A DNA stretch of 64,000 bases from Novosphingobium barchaimii LL02 (lineage in GTDB: Bacteria > Pseudomonadota > Alphaproteobacteria > Sphingomonadales > Sphingomonadaceae): contig NZ_KQ130452.1 of the NCBI RefSeq assembly GCF_001046635.1, positions 1,290,668-1,354,667 of the forward strand, given 5' to 3'. Under the pieces are notes generated by a model, which saw nothing but the letters and a program-made list of their open reading frames with translations, had not been told where the DNA came from and ran no database searches. Position numbers and translations under genes: made by a program. Shown here in pieces: positions 42,675 to 51,648 of this stretch (its first letter is position 1; each line of letters starts with the position of its first letter).

Positions 42675-43433
42675 ATGCTTGAAGTCCACCAGTTTCCCTG
42701 CCTGTCCGACAACTACGGTTACCTGCTCCACGACAGCGAAAGCGGAGAGACCGTGTGTATCGACACGCCGGATGCCGACGAATACCTGCGCCAGGCAGCG
42801 CACAAGGGCTGGCAGATCACCCAGATCTGGAACACCCACTGGCACCCGGACCATGCCGGCGGCAACATCGCCATCAAGGCAGCGACGGGGTGCCGCGTAA
42901 CTGCCCCGGTCGGCGATGCCGCCAAAATCGAGGCGGTCGATCGCGCCGTGGGCCAGGGCGATGTCGTTTCTATCGGTGACCGCCAGGCTTTCGTGATCGA
43001 TGTCGGCGGCCATACCAATGGCCACATCGCGTACCATTTGCCCGGCGCGTCGATCGCGTTCGTAGGCGATTCGCTGTTCGCGCTAGGCTGCGGACGCATG
43101 TTCGAGGGCACACCCGGTCAGTTCTGGGCCTCGCTCCAGCGGCTGAAGGCCCTGCCCGCCGTGACGATGGTCTACTGCGCGCACGAATACACTGCTTCTA
43201 ACGCCCGTTTCGCGCTCCACGCCGACCCGGACAACGCCGAATTGCAGGCCTATGCGCAGGAAATAACCCGCCGCCGCGAAAAGGGACTGCCCACTGTCCC
43301 CGCCAAACTCGAACGGGAACTGGCGACCAACCCTTTTCTGCGCGCCGACGATCAGGCGATGCAGGCACGCTGGGGCGGCGGCGATGCGGTGGAGACGTTT
43401 GCCGCGCTCAGGAGCGCGAAGGATAATTTCTAG
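42675..43433 (+). CDS. gloB: Hydroxyacylglutathione hydrolase (glyoxalase II)
   Basis: A 252-residue metallo-beta-lactamase fold with the dinuclear metal motif THWHPDHAGGN, the later metal ligands GGHTNGH and GDSLFALGCGR, and the glyoxalase II C-terminal domain (CAHEYTASNARFAL). It hydrolyses S-lactoylglutathione. AAGGAGAGGT four bases before the ATG at 42675 fixes the start; an earlier ATG at 42636 overlapping the VOC gene lacks such a site. Confidence 0.95.
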   Translation: MLEVHQFPCLSDNYGYLLHDSESGETVCIDTPDADEYLRQAAHKGWQITQIWNTHWHPDHAGGNIAIKAATGCRVTAPVGDAAKIEAVDRAVGQGDVVSIGDRQAFVIDVGGHTNGHIAYHLPGASIAFVGDSLFALGCGRMFEGTPGQFWASLQRLKALPAVTMVYCAHEYTASNARFALHADPDNAELQAYAQEITRRREKGLPTVPAKLERELATNPFLRADDQAMQARWGGGDAVETFAALRSAKDNF

Positions 43434-43572
43434 GCACGGACGCCTCCCCGTTTCGCGCAGCGAAGTGGAGAGGCGCCGCCAAAGAAATCAGTGATTCGGG
43501 AAAATCCCGACACCGCCTGCGCTGCCACGCGCCCGCCTCCTCATCATCAAGCTACGGGGGGCAACCTGCGCG

Positions 43573-43761
43573 TCAGGTATCCGGAAATGACAGTGTCAGG
43601 TTGAGACGCTTCATAACCTCCTCCAGCGGTTCGATGACAGTGACGGAGCGTCCCTCGCCGAAGCGAACGCGGGTTCCAACATCGACTTGCGAAACGAAAG
43701 TGACCTGTGCTGCATTGATCGCGGTAGGGGTACGGTCGGCACCGGTAAACTTCACGAACAT
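43573..43761 (-). CDS. Small beta-rich protein (62 aa), FlbD-like length and pattern
   Basis: This 62-residue protein reads MFVKFTGADRTPTAINAAQV and on to EPLEEVMKRLNLTL, alternating beta-like strands and a C-terminal helix. It recalls FlbD-type small proteins in layout, but I cannot confirm homology. AAGGAGAGG lies seven bases before the ATG, supporting translation. No flagellar genes are nearby, so a flagellar role is not assumed. Confidence 0.6.
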   Translation of the reverse strand: MFVKFTGADRTPTAINAAQVTFVSQVDVGTRVRFGEGRSVTVIEPLEEVMKRLNLTLSFPDT

Positions 43762-43863
43762 GATGAGCCTCTCCTTCTTTTCTGGAAGTGAAGCCTATCG
43801 CCTGTCTGCGCGGCGTCAAACTCCGAGTTTTCATCCTACCTTTAACCGCACCTGCCCGGACGC

Positions 43864-43893
43864 AAAAAAGCCCCCGTCCCGAGGGACGGAGGC
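43864..43893 (-). terminator. Terminator of the ATP synthase Fo operon
   Basis: On the minus strand GCCTCCGTCCC pairs with GGGACGGGGGC around a short loop and is followed by six T residues, about 30 bases after the atpF stop. Confidence 0.9.
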
Positions 43894-43921
43894 CTGTTTT
43901 ACCTGCCCTTTCGGGCCGAAA

Positions 43922-44524
43922 TCAGATTCCGGCGATGGCCTGGTCGACCAGCACCTTGTCCGCGTCTGCCGAATGGTTGGCGGCAATCAAAACCTTAGCG
44001 GCCGCAGCAGCGGCAGCGGCTGCTTGGTTGCGCAAGCCGGTGACCGCAGCAAATTCGGCGGCGCCGATCTTATCCTGCGCCATCTTTTCGCGGCGGGCCA
44101 CCACTTCGACAGTGTCCTTCTCGGCCTTGGCGATGATCGCCTCGGCTTCGTGACGGGCATGGTCGAGCATAGCCGCGGCGTCCTTTTCGGCGCCGGCGAT
44201 CTTGTCCGCGTATTCCTTGCGCAGGCTTTCGGCCTCGGCGCGCAGGGTCTTCGCTTCTGCAAGCTGCGCCTTGATCTCGGCGATCTTGGAGTCGAGCCCG
44301 CCGGTGATCATCTTGGGCGCACCCTTCCAGACCAGGATAGCGAGCAGGACGATCATCGAGGCGCTGACAACCGCAACCGGAGGCGCGAAGCCCAGGAACA
44401 GCGGTTCGGCGTGATGCTCAGCCGCGGCGGTATGCGCGGTCTGCGCACCCGTCAGCTCGGCACCCTCGTGAGCGAGGCCATGTTCGACGGCAACGTTGGC
44501 GTCAGGCACGGAGGTTTCAGCCAT
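43922..44524 (-). CDS. atpF: ATP synthase subunit b
   Basis: The 200-residue protein has a hydrophilic His/Ala-rich N-terminal extension (about 1-45), one membrane helix (50-66) and a long charged coiled coil (about 75-170) typical of subunit b. It is part of the peripheral stalk with b'. It overlaps the b' gene by eight bases. The Ala-rich C-terminus ([14 protein letters not shown]) is unusual in density only. Confidence 0.92.
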   Translation of the reverse strand: MAETSVPDANVAVEHGLAHEGAELTGAQTAHTAAAEHHAEPLFLGFAPPVAVVSASMIVLLAILVWKGAPKMITGGLDSKIAEIKAQLAEAKTLRAEAESLRKEYADKIAGAEKDAAAMLDHARHEAEAIIAKAEKDTVEVVARREKMAQDKIGAAEFAAVTGLRNQAAAAAAAAAKVLIAANHSADADKVLVDQAIAGI

Positions 44525-45011
44525 GGACCAGGTTCTCCTTCACCGCGCCGCGCACGGCGGCGTCGTCAAGCGAGAGGCCGGCAACGCGGCTGACGATCTC
44601 ACGGGTGGCGTCGGCGGCGACGGTCTCGATCTCGTCGGCGGCCGAACGGCGCGCCTCGGCGATACGGGTTTCGGCCCCGGCGATGGTGGCGTCGATGCCG
44701 GCCTGGGCGACAGCGAGACGCTGCGCGGTGGCGGCAGCAGCCTTACCGCGCGCATCCGCGATCAGCCCCTGCGCCTGGGCGCGGTTGGCATTCTCACGAG
44801 CGCGCCATGCGGCTTCTTCCGCGTCCGCCTGCGCACGCGCGGCTTCGGCAGCCTTGAGGTCGTCGGCGATCTGCTTGTCGCGGCTCGCGACGGTGTCCAT
44901 CACCTTCGGAACCATACCGCGTCCGACGACGAAGAAGGTGATACCGAAGAAGATCAGCAGCCAGAAGATCTGGCTGGAGTAGAACTCGCCTAGCTGTGCG
45001 ATCTGAGGCAT
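44517..45011 (-). CDS. ATP synthase subunit b'
   Basis: A 164-residue protein with an N-terminal membrane helix (about 11-30, FWLLIFFGITFFVV) and a long Ala/Glu/Arg coiled coil. It pairs with b in the stator, as in other alphaproteobacteria that have two distinct b-type subunits. It precedes atpF in the usual c-b'-b order. Confidence 0.93.
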   Translation of the reverse strand: MPQIAQLGEFYSSQIFWLLIFFGITFFVVGRGMVPKVMDTVASRDKQIADDLKAAEAARAQADAEEAAWRARENANRAQAQGLIADARGKAAAATAQRLAVAQAGIDATIAGAETRIAEARRSAADEIETVAADATREIVSRVAGLSLDDAAVRGAVKENLVHG

Positions 45012-45063
45012 TGGTCAGCCTTGTCTCGAGGTTGCCGTGAAAAATCTTGAACCGTAGAAAGTC

Positions 45064-45098
45064 CCGGCCGCCTCAACCAAAGGGTATGAGGCAGCCGG
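45064..45098 (-). promoter_or_regulatory. Stem-loop between atpE and the b' gene
   Basis: CCGGC-x-GCCTCA pairs with TGAGGC-x-GCCGG (11 pairs, one mismatch) around an 11-base loop, about 25 bases after the atpE stop. Such a hairpin can stabilise the upstream c-subunit message, which is needed in excess. Confidence 0.45.
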
Positions 45099-45121
45099 AG
45101 CCAATCCGGTCAGGCGCTGGA

Positions 45122-45346
45122 TCAGGCGAAGATCAGCAGCGCGGCAATGACGAACGAAAGCAGGCCAAGAAGCTCAGCACCGGCGAAACCGATGAAGAGA
45201 CGACCCTGCTGGGCGTCAGCGGCGCCCGGATTGCGCAGTGCGCCTTCGAGGAACTTCGCGAAGACGTTGCCCACGCCGATAGAAGCGAGGCCGGCACCGA
45301 TAGCGGCGAAGCCAGCGCCGAGCATCTTTGCAGCTTCTGCGTCCAT
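45122..45346 (-). CDS. atpE: ATP synthase subunit c
   Basis: A 74-residue two-helix proteolipid with the Gly/Ala-rich first helix (GAGFAAIGAGLASIGVG), the polar loop ALRNPGAADAQQGR and the proton-carrying Glu in GFAGAELLGLL. It forms the rotor ring of Fo. Confidence 0.97.
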   Translation of the reverse strand: MDAEAAKMLGAGFAAIGAGLASIGVGNVFAKFLEGALRNPGAADAQQGRLFIGFAGAELLGLLSFVIAALLIFA

Positions 45347-45388
45347 TTCAAAAACTCCCTTTGGTAAACCCGAGTGTGGTAGAAAAAA

Positions 45389-46171
45389 TCAGTGAAGGTT
45401 CTCTGCGTCGTTCAGATAGACGCACGTGAGAAGAGCGAAAACATAGGCCTGGATACCGGCGACCAGCAGCTCGAGAGCGCAGATGCCGACCATCAGGACG
45501 AAACTGGGGACCCCGGCGATCACGAACATGATCGGACCGTTGTTACCGCCGCTGATGACGAAGCTAGAAAGCACCTCGAGCAGGACGTGGCCGGCCATCA
45601 TCGCAACGAAAAGTCGCAGGCCGAGGCTGAACGGGCGCACCAGAAACGAGATCAGCTCGACCACGAAGATGATCGGGATCATGCCGATGGGGGTGCCGTG
45701 CGGCACGAACAGCGAGAAGAAGTGGAAGCCGTGCTTCGAGAAGCCGACGATGAGCACGATACCGAAGGACAGCACCGCCAGGACACCGGTAGCCGAGAAG
45801 TGGCTGGTGAAGGTGAATGCGTGCACGCCGACGACGCCGAGCGGCATCAGGCCAAGGAAGTTGGCGAACAGGATGAACATGAACAGCGAGAAGATGTACG
45901 GAACGTACTTCTTGCCGTTCTTGCCGACGTTGGCTGCCAGCATGCCGTCAATGAAACCGGTGAAGGTTTCGACAGCCATCTGCCAGCGGCCAGGCACGAC
46001 GGCGCGCTTCATGCCGCCGGCAACGAAGACGATCAACGCCAGCGTCGCGATGGCCATCCACAGCGCGCTATTGGTGAAAGCGACGTTGTAACCGGCAATG
46101 TTCCAGTCCGCGCCCGCCAGCTTCTCGAGCTGGAACTGGTGCATCGGGTCGAGCTTCGCTTCGGCTGCCAC
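45389..46171 (-). CDS. atpB: ATP synthase subunit a
   Basis: The polytopic protein has the essential Arg in FSLGLRLFVAMMAGHVLLE and five to six membrane helices. It forms the proton half-channels against the c-ring. I place the start at the GTG 46171 (260 residues, reading VAAEAKLDPMHQF), which has AGGGA eight bases upstream. An ATG at 46213 would add 14 residues, but its G-run is almost against the start codon. Confidence 0.93.
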   Translation of the reverse strand: MAAEAKLDPMHQFQLEKLAGADWNIAGYNVAFTNSALWMAIATLALIVFVAGGMKRAVVPGRWQMAVETFTGFIDGMLAANVGKNGKKYVPYIFSLFMFILFANFLGLMPLGVVGVHAFTFTSHFSATGVLAVLSFGIVLIVGFSKHGFHFFSLFVPHGTPIGMIPIIFVVELISFLVRPFSLGLRLFVAMMAGHVLLEVLSSFVISGGNNGPIMFVIAGVPSFVLMVGICALELLVAGIQAYVFALLTCVYLNDAENLH

Positions 46172-46226
46172 GCGAGTTTCCCTGTCGCCAATGAACGACA
46201 GCGCCCCTTCCATCCCCCCAAATGGG

Positions 46227-46547
46227 TCAGTCCGGGCGCCGGTTCGTAATCCGGATTATGTTCCTGAAGGCAATACCGATTCCAACGAACAGCATCACCA
46301 TCAGACCCCAAGGGGACGTACCAGCGAAATGGTCGATCAACCACCCCAGGAACAGTCCGCCCGCAAGACCCCCCAGCAGTTCCGAAAGGACGCGGTTTCC
46401 AAGGCGATAGCTCGCATCGGTTTCCGCACCGGCCTTCGGTCGGTTGCGTTCCTCTTCCCGCTCGCGAAGGGCTTTCAGCCTTTCGTCAAGCGAATCGATG
46501 CGCGCATCCTCCCCCACAGGGTCTCGGACAGGTGGCTCGTCGGTCAT
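46227..46547 (-). CDS. atpI: ATP synthase-associated protein AtpI (AtpZ/AtpI family)
   Basis: A 106-residue protein with a charged N-terminal half (DERLKALREREEERNRPK) and two membrane helices (about 55-90) typical of the AtpZ/AtpI family. It probably assists c-ring assembly or Mg2+ handling. GAGGAG precedes the ATG at 46547. It is the first gene of the Fo operon. Confidence 0.9.
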   Translation of the reverse strand: MTDEPPVRDPVGEDARIDSLDERLKALREREEERNRPKAGAETDASYRLGNRVLSELLGGLAGGLFLGWLIDHFAGTSPWGLMVMLFVGIGIAFRNIIRITNRRPD

Positions 46548-46883
46548 GTCAGGCTCCTCATTATGACAACAGGAACGCAAGACGCAAACGACGGCTGCCC
46601 GCCAAGAGCGCCGCCCCCTTAGGGTGGGGCTTTTCCCGAGTCAACCGCGGGCGGGCCGCAGCATCGCCCGTTGTTGACAGCTCTCACGCTCTAGAAACGC
46701 GCGGGGCCAACAATACAGCGCCCCGTCCCTGCCAATACCGCATCCGCGATACACGGCGAAATGCCAAGAAAAAGGCCGGAAAGGCGCGAAGGCTTCCGAC
46801 CTTTTCTTGATTCGCCACCGCCAGCGAAAAACGCTTTCGCGGCCTGGCCTGATACTTTTGTCCATCCTCGATACGGGACAGGT
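46548..46883. other. Gene-free stretch between the ydbL-like gene and atpI
   Basis: This 336-base interval carries the atp promoter region (minus strand, no clear consensus) and the terminator of the upstream ydbH-ynbE-ydbL operon. No gene is seen. Confidence 0.55.
46766..46808. terminator. Bidirectional terminator after the ydbL-like gene
   Basis: AAGAAAAAGG-x-CGGAA pairs with TTCCG-x-CCTTTTCTT around a short GC loop. A-rich and T-rich outer arms allow termination in both directions. It lies about 75 bases after the ydbL-like stop. Confidence 0.75.
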
Positions 46884-47267
46884 TCAGGGGCAGCGCGGAT
46901 CGAGTTCCGGTGCGCCGCTGCCGCGCGTTTTCCACCCGCCATCGAGCCCCTGATACTTCTCACCGACCTTGGTGTCGCGGATCAGCTTGCAGCCGGTGGT
47001 GAAAGCATATTCCTGAATAGTGCTCTTGCCCGCAGCGGCGCCCGTGTAGACCGCGCGGCGCTGGTTGTTGAGGTCACGCACCATCGCGGCAATATCGGCG
47101 CCCTGGCTGCCCACCACGCCCAGATAGCCGTCGTTCTGCTCGCCCACCTGCCCGGCTGCGCGCGCAGCGGTGTAGGCCGGGCTGCGGCCGTCGGCATGGG
47201 CCGCAGAAATACCGGAAACCATGAGAACCGCGGCGACAACAGCGCCGGAAAAACGCATCCTCGTCAT
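46884..47267 (-). CDS. YdbL family (DUF1318) protein
   Basis: A 127-residue secreted protein with a signal peptide (cut near AHADG) and the segment AARAAGQVGEQNDGYLGVV with a Cys near the C-terminus (FTTGCKLI), matching YdbL. In E. coli YdbL is thought to regulate the YdbH-YnbE bridge. It follows ynbE by one shared base region and ends the operon. Confidence 0.85.
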   Translation of the reverse strand: MTRMRFSGAVVAAVLMVSGISAAHADGRSPAYTAARAAGQVGEQNDGYLGVVGSQGADIAAMVRDLNNQRRAVYTGAAAGKSTIQEYAFTTGCKLIRDTKVGEKYQGLDGGWKTRGSGAPELDPRCP

Positions 47268-47566
47268 CAGAATATACCCTTGTTCTCATCCACGGTCTTG
47301 GCCGCGTCAGCGGCAAGACGGTAGACCACTTCCTGCCTGATGTTGATGTTCAGTTCGATGACGATCGGCTTGTCGGGTGCTGCAACCTGTATGCACCCGC
47401 CGAGCCCGAACGCCCCTGAAACCGCCACCATCATCGCGGCAATCCCTGCAGCGCGAACGGCGCGCCTTCCGGACCCTGTGCCTGCCAGCTGCTCGATATC
47501 ATGCCCGTCATTCATCGCCGGGTTTCTTGCAGCCGGAACGCTTCCGGTCAATTCACACGACGTCAT
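47267..47566 (-). CDS. YnbE-like lipoprotein
   Basis: The 99-residue frame has a lipobox LGGC and then the compact mature part CIQVAAPDKPIVIELNIN...AKTVDENKGIF typical of YnbE, the outer-membrane partner of YdbH. The ATG at 47566 overlaps the ydbH-like stop (ATGA); an ATG at 47515 gives a more usual signal peptide length and is equally possible. Confidence 0.87.
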   Translation of the reverse strand: MTSCELTGSVPAARNPAMNDGHDIEQLAGTGSGRRAVRAAGIAAMMVAVSGAFGLGGCIQVAAPDKPIVIELNINIRQEVVYRLAADAAKTVDENKGIF

Positions 47567-50500
47567 GGCTTTTTCTCGCTGACTGGAGGCTGAATGGCGG
47601 TGGATGGAAGTGCTGGGGGGATGACAGTGGCGTCAGGCGCCGATTCGCGGCGCTTGCCTTCTGCATCGAGCAAACCCAGCATTCGGGGGTCGGCCACAAA
47701 AGCGGGATCGTAAAGCGAGCGCATCGAGCCGAACAGGCTGAAGAACGGCGCCTTGAGGTTTACTATGAAACGGATTGGCAGCTTAGCGATCTGCTTGGTG
47801 ATGAAGTTCCGGCTGGCGTTCTGCCCTTGGCTGAGGCCGTCGAAGCTGATCCGCGTCACGATTTCGCCCGAGAGCGAACCGGCCAGCCCAATTTCCATGT
47901 CCTTGTAGTTCACTGACCTTAGCGCCGCGAAGGCGAAATTGCCCATCGCCGAGAGGTCCTTGTAGGTCAGCGCGCCGTTATACGAGACATTGCCGCCCGG
48001 CATGCGCGACCGCAGGAACCCGTTCTCGATCCGGCCGCCGTTCTCATCGAAAATCAACGGCATCTCGCCGTCGAATGTGCCGGTGGCGCTGATATTTTCG
48101 AGTTCGAGATGCTGCACGAACGTCGCTGCGTTGAGGCCGGTGACACGCAGGGTGTAATAGCGCGTTTCAGCCGCACCGATCTGCATGTGCGCGGGGTCGA
48201 GGTTAAGAGTGCCTTCCATGAAGGGCCACTGCGCGCCGTTGATCTGCAGGTAGTAGCCCGGCTTCACTTCGTAGGACAGGGTGCCGTCGGTTACCTCGAT
48301 GCCCGGATTGACCGAAGCGATATGTACCTTCTGGGCGGGCGCCGTGACCATGCCGAGCAGGTCGGTGAATACCACTTCGCCCGACAGTCCCCGCACCGGA
48401 CCCAGCGCCGCCGCGAAATCGACGCCTTCGGTGGCGAAACGGCCGTGACTTGTCACCGCCCTGGTGTTCCAGTCGATCCGGCCGGTGCCATGGACCTGCC
48501 CCTTTAGCCCCGATACGACGCCCAGCAGCATGCCGGACAGCGTATCGGCCTGGAGACGCTCGTCGAAGGTGATGCCGTTCACCGCAAGGTCGGCGTGGCC
48601 GGCAGCGCTCGACAGGTCGTGGGCGATGGTCGCCCGCACGATCTCGCGGTCGGTGGTCGGCTCGCGCAGCAGCGCCTGCGCGGTAATGCGGTTGCCTTCC
48701 AGCCGCAGCGTCGCGTCGCGCGCCACCAACGGCTGGAACCTGGCTACCGGCTGGCGGTCGACCAGCGTGAAGCGCCCGCCATCGATCTGGAGCACGCCGC
48801 CGGCATAGCGCCATGTGCCAGCCGCCTGTTTCATGTCGAGCGGGACAGCGGCAAGAGCGATGTCGGCTTCGTCGAAGGTGCCCGCGACATCCTTGCCCAG
48901 CCGCGCGTCGAGACGGCTGATGGTGAAGTGGGAGGCGGTTTGCTCCGGTCCGAGCGCGACCCTGATCGCGCCCGCCTTGAGGACGCCGCCGTCCTTCAGA
49001 TCGCCTGCAGCGCCCATTGCGAATCCGATCGGTCCGCTGGCGATGCGAATCGGCGTTTCGCCCAGCCGCCCGGACAAATCGAGCGAGGTGACCCCCGCCG
49101 CGATAGTCAGGTTTTCGGGAGCGCCCTGCACGATCGCCCCGCCGCGAGACGGGCACAGCGTAAGCCGCCGCTTGTCAATGGTCAGGCTGGCGAAGCTGAG
49201 GGCGTCGAAAGAAACATTGCTGCACGCCCGCCAGACCGCCAGATTGCCGTCGGCGCCCCAGCGTCCGTCGAGCGGCAGCAACATGTTACGGGTACTGCCC
49301 CCCGGCAAGGCGCCGCTCAGCAGCACCTGTCCGGTGAAACCGAGCGCGCCGTCGCGGTCCTGCACCAGCGAAAGGCGCGGCACGCCGATTACAGCCGAGC
49401 CGGCGCGATAATCGGGCATCGCCACCTGCATCGTCAGGCGGCCATTGTCCGCCGTCTCCATGCGGCCCCAGACTTGCGGCAGCCGCTGCCCCCCGGTGGC
49501 GAAATTACCAGTGACGTGGGGCGCGCCTTTGCCGAACAGCGCCTGCAGGCGCGACAGGGCAAGCAGCGAGGCCCCGCTCCCGCCGCGCAGCGAACCGCGC
49601 GTGACAACAAGGCTGAGGCCTTCTTGTGAATTGCGCACGATGAGGTTGGCATCCAGCGTACTGCCGCGCATCTCGCGGGCCAGCGCGCCGCGCACTTGCG
49701 CCGCGATCGGTTCGCCCAGCGTACCGGCGGCGGAATTCTGCGCGGAAAGTATCGCGCGGTCGAGCGTATCGCCAAGCGCGACGCCCCGGCCGGTCAGGTC
49801 ACCTTCGACATCGAAGCGCGCGATGCCGCCCGTGGAGCGCGCCCGCCCATCGAACACGAGGGTTGCAAGGCGGGCTTGCGGCGTTTCCAGTCCCTGCGCG
49901 GTTATCCGGTAAGTCGCGTTAAGAGACTTTTTGCGGTAGGTGACGCGGCCTTTACCCGAAAGACCGGCGATCTTCTGCGCACCGTAGCGGCCCCGGCCGG
50001 CCGTAATGCCGAGGCTGCCCTCGCCCCCGTCCAGCGCCTCGTCCAGCGTCAGGTCGAGTTGCACACCCGCTTTCGCCAGTTGCAGCGCGCGGGCGGGACA
50101 GGCCAATCCGTCCATCCGCACCGGCCCGACGAATCGCGGTTTCGCGGCCGAGGTGGTGAGCTTGCCGTAAAGCGTGGTGCGCCCGGCCTTGCAGCCGTCC
50201 ACCTCGATACCCGGCGACAGCGCGGCGATTTCGCCCGCGAAGCCGCCGCGCAGCGCGCCCTCACCCGCAAGCTTCACGCCGATGCGGCCATGGTCGCTGT
50301 CCAGCAACGCGCGCCCATCCACCAGGCCCAGATCGAGATCGGGCATCGTGAAAGGACCGGCTTTGCCCGAGAACAGTACCTTGTCCAAGCTGCCGAAGCT
50401 GACTTTGCCGCCCCGGTACGAACCGAAAAGCCGCGGCTTGATGACGGTGATTCGTCCGATACCCGGCAGTCCCCACGACAGCCGCGTGGCGATGCGCAGT

Positions 50501-50853
50501 TCCTTAACCGTAAGGTCGGGCCGCTTTGGATCGCCGATGGAAAGGTTGCGTATCACCTGCTCGGCAGGGCCGATGCTGACGATCTCATAGCGCGCGGGCA
50601 GCCCGAGCGAATCGAGCTGGCTTTCGATGAGGTTGTCCGCGATCTCGTTGCGGGCCAGCCAAGCAGCGCCCAGCGTCAGCAGCAGCAGCCCCTCGACGAC
50701 GAGGATCGGCCCGCGCCATTTGCGCAGCCAGCGCACCGGGCCCATCAGCCTGGGATCCAGGCGCACACCACTGCTCGCGCCGCCAGGCGTATCCCCGGTG
50801 TCGGCGTCATGGTTTTCGGGGGAATGGTCCTGCTCTTGCGACATCCGCTCCAT
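47563..50853 (-). CDS. YdbH-like AsmA-type phospholipid transport protein
   Basis: This protein of about 1096 residues has a Pro/Asp-rich cytoplasmic N-terminus and one membrane helix (about 48-70). It then has a very long beta-rich periplasmic stretch of AsmA/TamB-like repeats and a YdbH-type C-terminal end. YdbH with YnbE bridges inner and outer membranes and carries glycerophospholipids. The first ATG is at 50853, after a GTG at 50856; an ATG at 50844 is also possible. Gene order ydbH-ynbE-ydbL is the same as in E. coli. Confidence 0.88.
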   Translation of the reverse strand: MERMSQEQDHSPENHDADTGDTPGGASSGVRLDPRLMGPVRWLRKWRGPILVVEGLLLLTLGAAWLARNEIADNLIESQLDSLGLPARYEIVSIGPAEQVIRNLSIGDPKRPDLTVKELRIATRLSWGLPGIGRITVIKPRLFGSYRGGKVSFGSLDKVLFSGKAGPFTMPDLDLGLVDGRALLDSDHGRIGVKLAGEGALRGGFAGEIAALSPGIEVDGCKAGRTTLYGKLTTSAAKPRFVGPVRMDGLACPARALQLAKAGVQLDLTLDEALDGGEGSLGITAGRGRYGAQKIAGLSGKGRVTYRKKSLNATYRITAQGLETPQARLATLVFDGRARSTGGIARFDVEGDLTGRGVALGDTLDRAILSAQNSAAGTLGEPIAAQVRGALAREMRGSTLDANLIVRNSQEGLSLVVTRGSLRGGSGASLLALSRLQALFGKGAPHVTGNFATGGQRLPQVWGRMETADNGRLTMQVAMPDYRAGSAVIGVPRLSLVQDRDGALGFTGQVLLSGALPGGSTRNMLLPLDGRWGADGNLAVWRACSNVSFDALSFASLTIDKRRLTLCPSRGGAIVQGAPENLTIAAGVTSLDLSGRLGETPIRIASGPIGFAMGAAGDLKDGGVLKAGAIRVALGPEQTASHFTISRLDARLGKDVAGTFDEADIALAAVPLDMKQAAGTWRYAGGVLQIDGGRFTLVDRQPVARFQPLVARDATLRLEGNRITAQALLREPTTDREIVRATIAHDLSSAAGHADLAVNGITFDERLQADTLSGMLLGVVSGLKGQVHGTGRIDWNTRAVTSHGRFATEGVDFAAALGPVRGLSGEVVFTDLLGMVTAPAQKVHIASVNPGIEVTDGTLSYEVKPGYYLQINGAQWPFMEGTLNLDPAHMQIGAAETRYYTLRVTGLNAATFVQHLELENISATGTFDGEMPLIFDENGGRIENGFLRSRMPGGNVSYNGALTYKDLSAMGNFAFAALRSVNYKDMEIGLAGSLSGEIVTRISFDGLSQGQNASRNFITKQIAKLPIRFIVNLKAPFFSLFGSMRSLYDPAFVADPRMLGLLDAEGKRRESAPDATVIPPALPSTAIQPPVSEKKP

Positions 50854-50897
50854 CACTTGCGCTGGACGCGCAGGAAAGGCAATTGTTTGTACGCATT

Positions 50898-51647
50898 ATG
50901 CCCGAACAACCCCCACTCTTCGATGACGCCGTCAGCGCTTTGACCGATGCAGGCCCCTCTGCACCTTCCGGCACCGGAAACGATTCGAGCGGTCATCGCG
51001 GGAGGCTGCGCAAGCGGCTGCTGGAAGGCGGGGCAGAAGCTTTGGGCGATCACGAGGTCATTGAACTCTTGTTGATGCAGGCCGTTCCCCGCCGCGACAT
51101 GAAGCCGCTGGCACGCACGCTACTGCAGCGGTTCGGCTCGCTCGCGGGTGTGTTGCAGACCGACCCGCGCACGCTGGCCGCCCATCCTGGCATGGGTGAG
51201 GCGACCGCGGCGGCGCTGCGCATCGTCACCGTGGCCGCCACCCGAATGGCGCGCCAGAAAGTGCGCGAGGCCCCGGTGATCGGATCGTGGCAGGCCCTGA
51301 TCGACTATCTTACGATCGACATGGCCCACCTTACAGTTGAACGGGTGCGCGTACTTTATCTCAATACCCGCAACATGCTGATCCTCGACGATCTCGTGGG
51401 CGAAGGCTCCATCGACGAAGCGGCGATCCATCCGCGCGAGGTCATCCGCCGCGCGCTGGACCTGGGCGCGGCGGCGCTGATCCTGGTCCACAACCACCCT
51501 TCAGGCTCGCCCCAACCCAGCCGCGCCGACATCGAGATCACCAACCGCATCGCCGAAGCCGGGCGATTGCTGGGCGTTAGCGTGCACGACCATGTCGTGA
51601 TCGGGCGCGAGGGCTACGTAAGCCTCAAGGCCAAGGGGCTGATCTGA
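50898..51647 (+). CDS. radC: RadC/JAMM-type DNA repair-associated protein
   Basis: The 249-residue protein has a helix-hairpin-helix-like N-terminal part (ALGDHEVIELLLMQAVP...HPGMGEATAAAL) and the JAMM/MPN+ metal motif LVHNHPSGSPQPSRADIEIT. The family was named for repair, but its role is unsettled. The ATG at 50898 is used; a TTG at 50883 is weaker. It diverges from the ydbH-like gene over 44 bases and is followed by the NRDE gene after one base. Confidence 0.92.
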   Translation: MPEQPPLFDDAVSALTDAGPSAPSGTGNDSSGHRGRLRKRLLEGGAEALGDHEVIELLLMQAVPRRDMKPLARTLLQRFGSLAGVLQTDPRTLAAHPGMGEATAAALRIVTVAATRMARQKVREAPVIGSWQALIDYLTIDMAHLTVERVRVLYLNTRNMLILDDLVGEGSIDEAAIHPREVIRRALDLGAAALILVHNHPSGSPQPSRADIEITNRIAEAGRLLGVSVHDHVVIGREGYVSLKAKGLI

Positions 51648-51648
51648 G

